From Cepaea nemoralis (Eukaryota; Mollusca; Gastropoda; Stylommatophora; Helicidae): a stretch of DNA of 64,000 nt. The stretch lies in NCBI GenBank assembly GCA_014155875.1, contig JACEFZ010018303.1:851001-915000 (forward strand), read 5' to 3'. A program made the position numbers and the translations under genes. Below, piece after piece: positions 20,417 through 29,289 of the stretch (position 1 is its first letter; every line of letters begins with the position of its first letter). Under the pieces are notes generated by a model that saw nothing but the letters and a program-made list of their open reading frames with translations, was not told the DNA's origin and did no database searches.

Positions 20417-22345
20417 TCAAGAATGATGATGACCATTCATTTCATCCAGTGGGGTTGAAGGTGTGGAGCCGTGGGTTCTAAGATGGCTGATAAGGCCTAT
20501 TTTGGCTCGAAATGTTCTTTGACAATGTGGGCAAAGAATGCTTGACGTCTCTAGAGGAGGATTTCCTGCAGTGGTTTTTCTGTCATGCCTTTTCTTCACA
20601 GCTCTTGCAGTCCTGGTTGCCTCACATATGACTGCACCCTTGCGCAATGATGCACGCCACGAATGTCGGTCTCTGGCTGCAGCCTCCCAGGTGTCATGAT
20701 GAATTCCAAAAGCATTCAGTGAAATTTTCAGAGTGTCTTTAAAACGTTTCCTCTGGCCACCTTGGGAGCGTTTACCACAACGCAGTTCGCTGTAAAAAAT
20801 TCGTTTAGGGAGCCTGTGATCTGGCATGCGAGTCAAGTGGCCAGCCCAGCGAATCTGATTCTTCATCAGTAGAGTGTGGATACTGGGCATGGATGCTCTT
20901 TCTAGGACTTCAGTGTCTGGAATCTTGTCTTGCCATTTAATCTTCAGTAGCTTCCTTAGGCAGACTGTGTGGAAGTGGTTTAATTTCCTAGCGTGTCGCT
21001 GATAAACAGTCCAGGTTTCACAAGCATATAGCAGTGTGGATAATACAACTGCTTTGTAGACTTTTAGCTTTGTTTGCAGGCTTATTCCAGTTCTGTCCCA
21101 TACATTCTTGTACAGTCTGCCAAAGGCTGCACTGGCCTTGGAGATTCTTGCATTCACTTCGTCATCGATTGTGGCAGCTTGTGACACGGTGCTGTCAAGA
21201 TAGGTGAATTTGTCCACAACACTTAGTCTATGATCATTCACTTTGATATTCGGCACAGTGTGATTATTCCCTGGAGCTGGCTGGTACATAACTACAGTCT
21301 TCTCCAAGTTGATATTGAGCCCAAAGTTGGCACAGGCATGTGAGAAAGCTGAAACATTATGTTGCATGTCCGCCTCTGAGTTGGCGTATAGAGCGCAATC
21401 ATCAGCAAACAGGAGCTCTCTGACGGTGCCGCTGTTAATTTTGGTTTTAGCTTTCAGCCTTCTGAGATTGAATAACTTTCCATCCATACGGTAGTTGATG
21501 TCTATTCCAATGTCGTCGTTCTCGAAGGCATTCATCAACATGGCTGAAAACATTAGGCTGAACAGTGTTGGTGCCAGGACACATCCTTGCTTCACTCCAT
21601 TGGTGACAGGAAAGGGTTCAGACAGTTCACCATTTTCCTGTACTCTTGCCTGCATGCCGTCATGAAATAGCCGCACTATTTGGACAAACTTTCGTGGACA
21701 GCCATATTTTGCCATAATCTTCCACAGTCCTTCTCTGCTGACTGTATCAAAAGCCTTGGTAAGGTCAATGAAAGTGGAGAACATTTCGCGGTTCTGTTCC
21801 TGACATTTCTCTTGCAGCTGCCTTGCAGCGAAAATCATGTCAACAGTTCCACGTTCTTTTCTGAAGCCACATTGACTCTCAGGAAGAAGACCTTGATCGA
21901 GATGGGCTGTGAGGCGATTGAGAAGAATTCTGGCGAGTATCTTCCCTGCAATTGAAAGCAAGGAGATGCCTCGGTGGTTGTCACAGGATTGGCGGTTTCC
22001 TTTACGTTTGTAAAGGTGGACTATTGACGCGTCCTTAAAATCTTGTGGCATGGTCTCGTTCATCCATATGTTTGTGAAGACTTGGTGGAGCTGCTCTGTT
22101 AGGACCGGCCCACCTGCCTTGTATATCTCTGCTGGGATGGAGTCAGGACCAGGTGCCTTGCCGATGGAGAGTTGCTGGATGGCTTTGTTTATTTCCACTA
22201 TGGTTGGCAGGTCATCAAGAGTCTCATTGGTGGGAACTTGAGGAAGGCAGTTGATGGTTTCATCATCGAAGAAGGAAGTTGCATTTAAGATTTTGCTGAA
22301 ATGCTCTGCCCAGCGTTGGAGGATTTCTTTCTTATCGGTGACCAA
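20417..22345 (-). CDS. Reverse transcriptase of element A with C-terminal C2H2 finger
   Basis: 642 codons, no internal stop. RT blocks in order: GKAPGPDSIPAEIYK (about 63), NHRGISLLSIAGK, FIDLTKAFDTVSREG, NGVKQGCVLAPTLF and the catalytic FADD near residue 315. A thumb/connection region (YLDSTVS, ACETWTV, GHLTRMPDHRLP) follows. A C2H2 zinc finger closes the protein: CPHCQRTF and a later HLRTH, spacing C-X2-C-X12-H-X3-H. The true product would be fused upstream to the endonuclease, so the annotated start is arbitrary. Copying of element RNA at the nicked target is the expected role. Confidence 0.85.
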   Translation of the reverse strand: MVTDKKEILQRWAEHFSKILNATSFFDDETINCLPQVPTNETLDDLPTIVEINKAIQQLSIGKAPGPDSIPAEIYKAGGPVLTEQLHQVFTNIWMNETMPQDFKDASIVHLYKRKGNRQSCDNHRGISLLSIAGKILARILLNRLTAHLDQGLLPESQCGFRKERGTVDMIFAARQLQEKCQEQNREMFSTFIDLTKAFDTVSREGLWKIMAKYGCPRKFVQIVRLFHDGMQARVQENGELSEPFPVTNGVKQGCVLAPTLFSLMFSAMLMNAFENDDIGIDINYRMDGKLFNLRRLKAKTKINSGTVRELLFADDCALYANSEADMQHNVSAFSHACANFGLNINLEKTVVMYQPAPGNNHTVPNIKVNDHRLSVVDKFTYLDSTVSQAATIDDEVNARISKASAAFGRLYKNVWDRTGISLQTKLKVYKAVVLSTLLYACETWTVYQRHARKLNHFHTVCLRKLLKIKWQDKIPDTEVLERASMPSIHTLLMKNQIRWAGHLTRMPDHRLPKRIFYSELRCGKRSQGGQRKRFKDTLKISLNAFGIHHDTWEAAARDRHSWRASLRKGAVICEATRTARAVKKRHDRKTTAGNPPLETSSILCPHCQRTFRAKIGLISHLRTHGSTPSTPLDEMNGHHHS

Positions 22346-23732
22346 TGTTCCCCCATCTGCACTGAGGAGGGGAACTATGCCTGGTGATGAAGGACCATAG
22401 ACCTGCTTTCAGTGAGTCGTAGAAGTTTTTCATATCATGTCTGTCAGCAAAGCCCTGAATTTCATCAGCTTTGCTGCTCAGCCAGGAGTCCCGCATGTGC
22501 CGAAGTTTCTGCTGCACTACTCTCTGAATGTTCTTGAAAGCATCTTTTTTTGATGTTGACTTTGGGTCATTCAAATGTGCCTTGAGGAGAAGATGTTTCT
22601 CGGCCAGCAATTGGTTGATGTCTTCGGAATTTTCATCAAACCAGTCTTTATGCTTTCGGGGGGCTGGACCCAGGATTTCCATAGCAGTGTTGTAAATTGT
22701 GTCCTTTAGGGCTCTCCATTCTGTTTCTGTATCCTGTTTAGCTTCAGCATTAGGCTTGAGGCGGTCTTCCAGCATATTTTCAAACGACTGCTGCATTTTC
22801 TTGCTGTTTAGGCGGGTGACATTTAGCTTTGTTTGCATTTTCTCCCCTTGTGGACGCCGTGGTGGCCTGATGTGGATGTTCATTTTCGAGACAATGAGAC
22901 GATGGTCTGTCCAACATTCGGCACCACACATGGATTTTGTCACTCGAACGTCTTGTCTGTCACTCCTCCTGACGATGACATAGTCAATGAGGTGCCAGTG
23001 TTTCGAGCGAGGGTGCATCCACGATGTCCTATTTCTCATGGGGAGACGGAAAATTGTGTTCGTAATCAGGAGATCATGTTCGGCACATGTCTGAAGGAGG
23101 CGGAGTCCATTGCTGTTACAATTTCCGACTCCATGCTTTCCAATAATGCCACTCCAAGAGGTGGTGTCCGTGCCTACTCTGGCATTGAAATCCCCAAGGA
23201 GTATAAGTTTGTCTCCTTTGGGAACAGATGTTAATACATTGTGCAGGTCCTCATAGAACTTGTTCTTGACATCATCTTCGTTGGTCATAGTTGGTGCGTA
23301 GACACTCACAATGGTTGCGTGCTTCCTTCCATTCAGCAGAGGCAACTTCATGGTCATGAGCCTGTCGTTTATAGCCTTTGGAAATCCAGCTAATTTGCCG
23401 ACCAGGGCCGACTTAATGGCAAATCCCACACCGGATTGGCGTCTTTCCTCGCTTTTCCTTCCACTCCAGAAAAATGTGTAGCCGGCACCAATTTCACAGA
23501 TTTGGCCTTCTTCTGCAAGTCGTGTCTCGCTCAAGGCTGCAATGTCGATGTTGTACCTGCCCAGCTCTCTCCCAATCAGTGCTGTTCGTCTCTCTGGACC
23601 CGACGCGCCATCTCTGTCAAGTAGGGTGCGTACATTCCAAGTTCCAATTGTTAAGGGAATATGGTTTACTCTTTTAGCTTTGCTTGTTTTATCTTTCTTT
23701 GTATGTCGACCGCAGTTAAGGGTACCCACCAA
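22332..23732 (-). CDS. APE-type endonuclease of element A
   Basis: 466 codons. An N-terminal IGTWNVRTLLD is followed by ALSETRLAEEG with the metal-binding Glu, SVYAPTM, LILLGDFNARVG, and LIDYVIVRR with TDHRLIVSKM at the end of the exonuclease-endonuclease-phosphatase fold. A linker runs to about 22400, where a frameshift separates it from the reverse transcriptase frame that continues the same polyprotein. It would nick the target DNA to prime reverse transcription. Confidence 0.85.
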   Translation of the reverse strand: MVGTLNCGRHTKKDKTSKAKRVNHIPLTIGTWNVRTLLDRDGASGPERRTALIGRELGRYNIDIAALSETRLAEEGQICEIGAGYTFFWSGRKSEERRQSGVGFAIKSALVGKLAGFPKAINDRLMTMKLPLLNGRKHATIVSVYAPTMTNEDDVKNKFYEDLHNVLTSVPKGDKLILLGDFNARVGTDTTSWSGIIGKHGVGNCNSNGLRLLQTCAEHDLLITNTIFRLPMRNRTSWMHPRSKHWHLIDYVIVRRSDRQDVRVTKSMCGAECWTDHRLIVSKMNIHIRPPRRPQGEKMQTKLNVTRLNSKKMQQSFENMLEDRLKPNAEAKQDTETEWRALKDTIYNTAMEILGPAPRKHKDWFDENSEDINQLLAEKHLLLKAHLNDPKSTSKKDAFKNIQRVVQQKLRHMRDSWLSSKADEIQGFADRHDMKNFYDSLKAGLWSFITRHSSPPQCRWGNIGHR

Positions 23733-24522
23733 CCGCGGCTAGCTGGTTAGGTAGTGATGAAGCAGACAATGTTTAGGGCACCTTTTCTAGCCCCTTCCTC
23801 ATGCTATGGAGGTGAGCAGTGTGTTCCTATAGAGGGCTGCTCAGTCGCTCAGGGGGCTGCCGAATCCCACTGCTGCTCCGGTCAGTAGAAGACGACCATA
23901 TGGCCTGAGCCGCCTGTGTGCAGGTCTGCGACTACGGCTGCCAGCGTACCCACGCCTGCCGCTTTGCCGCTCGCCCATCGCGACAGGGCTTGAAGGTGAT
24001 ATGTGACGTTGGATGAAGAATGACTTGCGCGATGACTTGGATTAAAGTGAGGAAGAGTTGCGCAATTCGTCGACCTCACTCTCTCGCCTGAGTCCATCTG
24101 AGTCCAGTGGCAAGACAAGTCGAGACGATTGGAGACGAATACAGGTGCAGTGGATGACCAGGGCGCTCTACGTGCCTTGCCGTGCTCATTACGTTCCACA
24201 ACGCTTTGCAGGTAAACGCCGTCTTGCCCGTTGAATCAGGAATGATTTCTTCCGCGCAGTCTGCCGAATCCTGTCTTCACATGCTGGGTAGGCATACCCT
24301 AGTTTACCTCTTGGTTTGACACCAAATCGGATACCCATGCCGGGTTTAGCCAGCCTCTCACAGCTGTTGCCCGGGGGGTGGCCGCTGTCGCATGCTGACA
24401 GCTACTAGGAGCCACAGGCACGAGCTGGGTGTCAGACTTGGACCAGTGGGGGATGGGTCCTGAAAGGACATGAGAGCCATCCTTACCAAAGGTGCTACTA
24501 ATGCCTGACACCCCGTACCCCC
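23733..24522 (-). other. 5' leader of element A
   Basis: About 790 bp between the 5' target duplication and the first endonuclease codon. No convincing frame; short frames in both strands lack motifs. GC-richer than the surroundings. It is not clearly similar to the leader of element B. Confidence 0.6.
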
Positions 24523-24532
24523 CACTTGGTTT

Positions 24533-25635
24533 AAACACCATAAAAGAAGACTATACACATGGAAAAGCCCTGATAAGAAAATACGCAACCAAACTGATCC
24601 TGGGGCTGACTGTAATTGTGATCATGTACCACTATGTGGACAAATAAAAGTAAGATCAGAAAGAGGGGAAAAAATTGGTTAGGAACATGAGACTTAATAA
24701 AGAGGTTCTGAAAGTAGATAATGAATTTCAAGAACAATACAGAGCCACTGTGAAAAATAGGTACAAAGCAATAGATTAAATACAGAGTATAAATGAACAA
24801 TGGGAAATGTTAAGGGACTCCATTCATCAAACTAGCAAAGAAATATTACCGGAGAGAAGCCAACTAGCTAAGACAAAATGGATGAATGAAGAAATCTTAA
24901 TGCTGATGGACAAAAGAAAACAGAGTAAAAATGACAAACAAGAATACGCTAAGATAAATAAAGAAATTAAAGATACATGTGGGAAGGCAAAAGAAAGTTG
25001 ATTAAACAACCAGTGCAAACAAATTGAATTAAATGCTATTAAAGATCCAAAATTTATGCACAGACAAATCAGTGAACTCACGGGAAGAAAAATAATAATA
25101 AACACAGGGTGTTTGAAATCAAAAACAGGAAAGGTATTATTGGAGGAAAGTGCTATAATGAAGAGGTGGAATGAGTATATAAGAGAATTATATGATTGAT
25201 AAAGGGAAGAATTAACAGAAGAAAGTAACTTAGAAGGTCCGCCTATTCTAAAAGAAGAAGTCGCTGACACCATGAACCATATGGAGAAAGGAAAAACAGC
25301 CGGGCCAGATGAAATCACAATAGAAGAATTTGAAGTATTGGGAGAATTTGGAGTAGAAATATTAACCAAAATGTTGAATGATATTTAAAGGAATGGACAT
25401 TTACCCAGTGTTTATAGCTATACGAAAAAGACCAGGAGCAATTGAATGTGAAGATTTTCGCACAATTAACCTCATAAACCATATCACTAAGCTTCATCTC
25501 AGAATCATAAAGAGAAGAACAGTATGGATTTGTGGAAGGAAAGGGTACAAACAATGCAATGTATAGACACTAATAGAAAGGACAATAGAGAAACAAAAAG
25601 ATATATATTTGTGCTTCATAGATTATATTAAGGCA
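24533..25635 (+). pseudogene. RTE-like endonuclease end and RT N-terminal region
   Basis: Continues the host RTE-like frame after element A: RRLYTWKSPDKK, then the linker (AKTKWMNEEILMLMDKRKQS), GKTAGPDEITIEEF near 25293, and the RT block CFIDY near 25613. Several stops (24778, 25000, 25197) and frameshifts. Interrupted at 25649 by a SINE inside the box that reads AFDNVKHDEL in the undisturbed frame. Confidence 0.8.
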
Positions 25636-25648
25636 TTTGATAATGTAA

Positions 25649-25893
25649 GCCGGCTCCATGGCAGAGGGGTTAGCAGTTTTCCCCGCTAACCCCGAATATT
25701 CTTGTCACGTGACGCGACGAGAATTAGCAGTGGTTCGAATCGCAAAAGTGACTTATGAGAGTATGGAGCCGGTCGCTCAGAAAGTCGTGGCGTGCTGATG
25801 AGCGTAATCTAGCCTAGGAATCAACATACAGCTGAAAGATGCTGGTGTTGACCGCAATATCCTGAAACAGGATGGAAACGAGGAAAAAAAAAA
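25649..25893 (+). mobile_element. tRNA-derived SINE with conserved 3' domain
   Basis: 245 bp flanked by the 13-bp duplication TTTGATAATGTAA (25636-25648, 25894-25906). The tRNA-like head has a B-box-like gtggttcgaatcg. The body contains gagccggtcgctcagaaagt and ctgaaagatgctggtgttga, shared with the copies at 39505-39709, 55940-56187 and 56943-57050, then a poly(A) tail. Members of this kind are moved by LINE enzymes. Confidence 0.9.
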
Positions 25894-26031
25894 TTTGATA
25901 ATGTAAAACATGATGAACTGATTAAAATGTTGGAAGATATCAGTATTGATCGGAAAGATTTAAGAATAATAAAGAATATTTACTGGAACCAAGCAGCAGC
26001 AATTAAAATGGGAAATAAAGAGGGTAGTTAC

Positions 26032-26379
26032 ACACACTGGCACCTTGCCGTCTTGACAGATGATAGTTTGTGCTTTAAGAAGTCATAATAACTTTTACTT
26101 ATGGCGGTAGTGAATGTGACTGATAAGACCAATTTGCGCTGTAAATGTCCGTTCACAGTGGGTGCATGTGAACACATGGTCATTTCCACCATCATGCACC
26201 ATCTTACGTCTCACACGCTCGGTGTGTGACTTGTCTGCAATAATTTTCTTCTTTGTCTTTATTCCATTTCTGATGTTTACCCTCCATGTAACACGTTCAG
26301 CGGCGACTTGCTCCCAATGTGCATTATCAATGCCTGTATCAATCATGTCCCGCTTACACACATCTTTGTATCGTAGTAC
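26032..26379 (-). mobile_element. 5'-truncated copy of EN-RT element B
   Basis: 348 bp, flanked by the 11-bp duplication AGGGTAGTTAC (about 26021-26031 and 26380-26390). It is very similar to 36460-36808, the 3' end of element B, including the C2H2 finger coding part (CTHCERTF then GLISHI). Typical dead-on-arrival LINE insertion. Confidence 0.9.
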
Positions 26380-27325
26380 AGGGTAGTTACCAACAGATAC
26401 ACCTAGGAGTACAACAGGGGTGTGTCTTGTCACCAGATCTCTTCTCCCTATATAACGAAGTAATAATGAGAGAGATCACAGAGATGCCAGGAATACTAGT
26501 TGGAGGTTATAATATAAATAATATAAGCTATGCAGATGACACAGCATTGGTGGCGGATAAATCAACAGACCTACAACAATTGTTGGACATTGTAGTAACA
26601 GAGAGTACAAGGAAAGGACTCTCCTTGAATATCAAGAAAACAGTAACAATGGTGATATCAAAGAAAATGATGACACCAAAATGTGACATAGAAATAGAAG
26701 GGAAAATTCTTAACCAAGTGGATAATTTTAGATACCTAGAGCATTTATAACATTAGATAGAAGATTTACAACAGAGATTAAGATCATAATAGGGTAAGCA
26801 AAATCCGCACTTTAGAAAATGAAGAGTATCTTCATATCTTCTCTATATGCAATAAGTCACTATCTCTGAATGTAAGAAAAAGAGTGTTGAAATGCTATGT
26901 AGAACCAGTTTTGCTGTGTAGCGGTGAATCTTGGAATGTAAATGAATAAAGTAAGAAGAAATTAGAAGCAACAGATATCTGGTTCCTGAGACGAATGTTG
27001 CGAATTCCTTGGACTGCCAGAGTTATTAACAACGACTGCATGAAACAGGCTAATGAAACTAGAACATTATATACAACAATAAGAAAGAGACAAGCATCTA
27101 TCTTCGGCCACGTGATGAGAAGAGAGTCATAGGAGAACATCGTGACAACTGTAAAGATCTCGGGGAAGAGAGGCAGAGGCAGATCAAGAGAAATGATGCT
27201 GGATGGATTGAGACGGTGGCATGGGGGAATATCAGCAGCGAGTTGATCAAGAAAACCAAAAACTGAGATCTGTGGAGAGCCATGAACGCCAACGCCAGCT
27301 GGCAGAGCACTTGATGATGATGAGT
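26380..27325 (+). pseudogene. RTE-like reverse transcriptase, C-terminal part
   Basis: Continues the host frame after the truncated B copy: GVQQGCVLSPDLFSLYNEVI, YADDTALVAD (catalytic box) and NQVDNFRYLEH up to 26750, then a decayed C-terminal region with LGLPE and a (gat)n tail. The C-terminal DNA is closely matched by the minus-strand fragment at 50600-51030. Inactive. Confidence 0.85.
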
Positions 27326-27492
27326 CTGCCATTGTTTCCTCAACGACCGACACTTATAACATTGTAAAAATCAACACAGAGCGGTCTGTTTCCAAATCGT
27401 CTCCCAGAGGGTCGGGTGTGTGAAACTACGTTCACTACCCTCAGAGACACCGACTGTATGAGTATAAAATATCCATATAATATCACTCGTAC

Positions 27493-27653
27493 CTTTCCTT
27501 CAAGTCCCTCTCGACAGCGATCTCGTGAGATGTCAGTGGTTTCTGAGCATCAAGCAGAACTTGCAGGATTCCCACATCTTTGGATAAAGTCAAAGCGAGG
27601 CCAACAAGCGTAGAGTTTACAAGACTGCCAAGTTTCTCCGCGAAAGATGTCAT
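27493..27653 (-). CDS. Methyltransferase gene 1, exon 1
   Basis: 161 bp from the ATG at 27653-27651 to the donor (AG then gtacga at 27492). It encodes 53 residues plus two bases: MTSFAEKLGSLVNSTLVGLA, then LTLSKDVGILQVLLDAQKPL, ending ..DLKER. This is the start of the winged-helix domain found ahead of the Rossmann domain in Rv2258c-like SAM-dependent methyltransferases. It differs from exon 1 of gene 2 (59266-59426) at about 13 of 161 positions by eye. Upstream, ctctgtccacag near 27690 could be an acceptor for a 5' UTR intron. The substrate is unknown. Confidence 0.85.
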
Positions 27654-27699
27654 CTTAACTGTAGTTCATTTTCACTAGTTCTGTGGACAGAGCAACAGT

Positions 27700-28010
27700 T
27701 GTGTTTGTAAATTATGAGCAAGTTTTCTGTTTGTGTGTTCTTAAACTGTATATTTCTAACGCAGTCGGCGTGAGCTGCTTCGCTGCACTCATATTTATGA
27801 CTCATCTGAAGCTATAAGTACATGCATGTTTGAAATGTGTTAATGTAGTCAACGTTAATACAACATATGGGTCAGGGTCGTACAATGTTTAACAATGAAT
27901 TGAATGTGAGAACTGAGACAAGCAACAAAGAATTACAAAATGCATCATTATCATCATGATCATCATGTTACAAATCCCTTACATAACTTGTTTCTCAGCA
28001 CAACCCCCCA
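27700..28010. other. Upstream flank of methyltransferase gene 1
   Basis: Promoter-side sequence of gene 1 on the minus strand. I see no clear core promoter element or repeat apart from a short (cat)n run near 27945-27965. Confidence 0.35.
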
Positions 28011-28017
28011 GAAAGAC

Positions 28018-28640
28018 GATCAATCCTTCGCTAGTTCCCCAGCATCGTATATTTCCATCCCCCGGTATCATACTATTGCATTTCTCCGGCATCATACATT
28101 TCAATGTACCCGGCATCATACATTTCCATTCCCCCGGAATCATACATTTCCATTCCCCCGGAATCATACATTTCCATTCCCCCGGAATCATACATTTCCA
28201 CTCCTCCGGAATCATACATTTCCATTGCCCCCGGAATCATACATTTCCATTCCCCCGGCATCATAATGTTCTATGTCTCCGGCATCATAAATTTTAATGT
28301 CCCCCGGCATCATACACTTAGACGCCCCCGGCATCATACATTTCCCTGTCCTCGGCATCATACATTTCCATGTCTCCCGGCATTATACATTTCCATGTCC
28401 CCCGCATCATACATTTACATACCCCCGGCATCATACATTCCCATGCCCCCGGCATCATACATTTCCATGTCCCCTGGCATCACACATTTCCATGCGCCGC
28501 CTCCCCTCCCCCGGAACCATACATTTCCATACCCCCCCCCACCCCCACCCCCGGCATCATACATTTCCATGTCCTCGGCATCACACATTTCCATCCCCCG
28601 GCATCATACCTTGGCATATCCTTCGGCATAATACATTTCC
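28018..28640 (+). repeat. 24-bp minisatellite
   Basis: About 25 variable copies of a 23-24 bp unit (cccccggaatcatacatttc plus catt). Frames on both strands stay open for long stretches but are not genes. Confidence 0.93.
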
Positions 28641-28823
28641 ATATTCAACAGAGCTTTCTATGAATGAGCTTTCTAAGACACCGTAATATGGCGAGAGTAT
28701 TTAAGTCTACGAGACATCATCGTGGTTTATGTGCCGAATGGTCCATGGTTAACATCAATTCGTTGCCGCGGGAATGAATCATGTTCTCCAGAATATCGCT
28801 TGCAAGTGTTTCCTGTCGTTATT

Positions 28824-29048
28824 CCATGGAGATTTCCTGTTTACAATCTACATGGCGAAGCCCAGTTTTCTGCCGTTGTTCCATGGACATTTCATGTTGT
28901 TTACAATCTACATTGCTAAGCAAAGTTTCCTGGCGTTTTCCCATGGACATTTCATGTTGCTTACAATCTACATTGCTAAGCCCAGTTTCCTGGCGTTGTT
29001 CCCTGAACATTTCTTGTTGTTTACAATCTGCATTACTAAGTCCAGTTT
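28824..29048 (+). repeat. 60-bp tandem repeat, four copies
   Basis: Four copies of a 60-bp unit beginning ccatgg(a)gatttc and containing tgtttacaatctacat and gcccagttttc. Period read directly from the sequence. Confidence 0.93.
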
Positions 29049-29230
29049 TCTGAATTCGTGTGTATAAACCATATCGTACGTACTATACCCCATTTTCCCG
29101 TTGCTATTTGTCATTGCTAAATCGCAGTCACAGTGCAAGAAATGATGTATGTACAGAAGGATTGGAATTATCTCTCTTATAATGAGTGGTTTGTCAGTCA
29201 CTCAGTCAAGTGCCGTCTCTACAATGATAA

Positions 29231-29271
29231 GCGGGGGGAGGGGGGGGGGGGAGGGGGGGGGGGGGGGGGGT
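29231..29271 (+). repeat. Poly(G) tract
   Basis: G-run broken by two A residues, just before the 52-bp satellite. Length is likely to be unreliable in the assembly. Confidence 0.95.
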
Positions 29272-29289
29272 AACATATTTGAAAAACGT

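Larger units (their letters stand above)
20405..24522 (-). mobile_element. EN-RT non-LTR element A, nearly full length
   Basis: A 4118-bp minus-strand element flanked by the 10-bp duplication CACTTGGTTT (20395-20404 and 24523-24532). It has a GC-rich leader (24522-23733), an endonuclease frame (23732-22332) and a reverse transcriptase frame (22345-20417). The clade is probably RTE-related but that is tentative. It is the best preserved autonomous-type element here: the two long frames are separated by a single frameshift near 22340-22390. Target duplication and intact frames suggest recent insertion. Confidence 0.85.
20065..27325 (+). mobile_element. RTE-like non-LTR retrotransposon with three nested insertions
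   Basis: One plus-strand element whose pieces are 20065-20404, 24523-25648, 25894-26031 and 26380-27325. Between them lie EN-RT element A, a SINE and a fragment of EN-RT element B, each with its own target duplication. It encodes an APE-type endonuclease and a reverse transcriptase, and ends with a (gat)n tail (cacttgatgatgatgag, 27308-27324). It sits inside intron 1 of methyltransferase gene 1, ending about 170 bp before exon 1. The 5' end is truncated at the tandem repeat. Confidence 0.85.
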
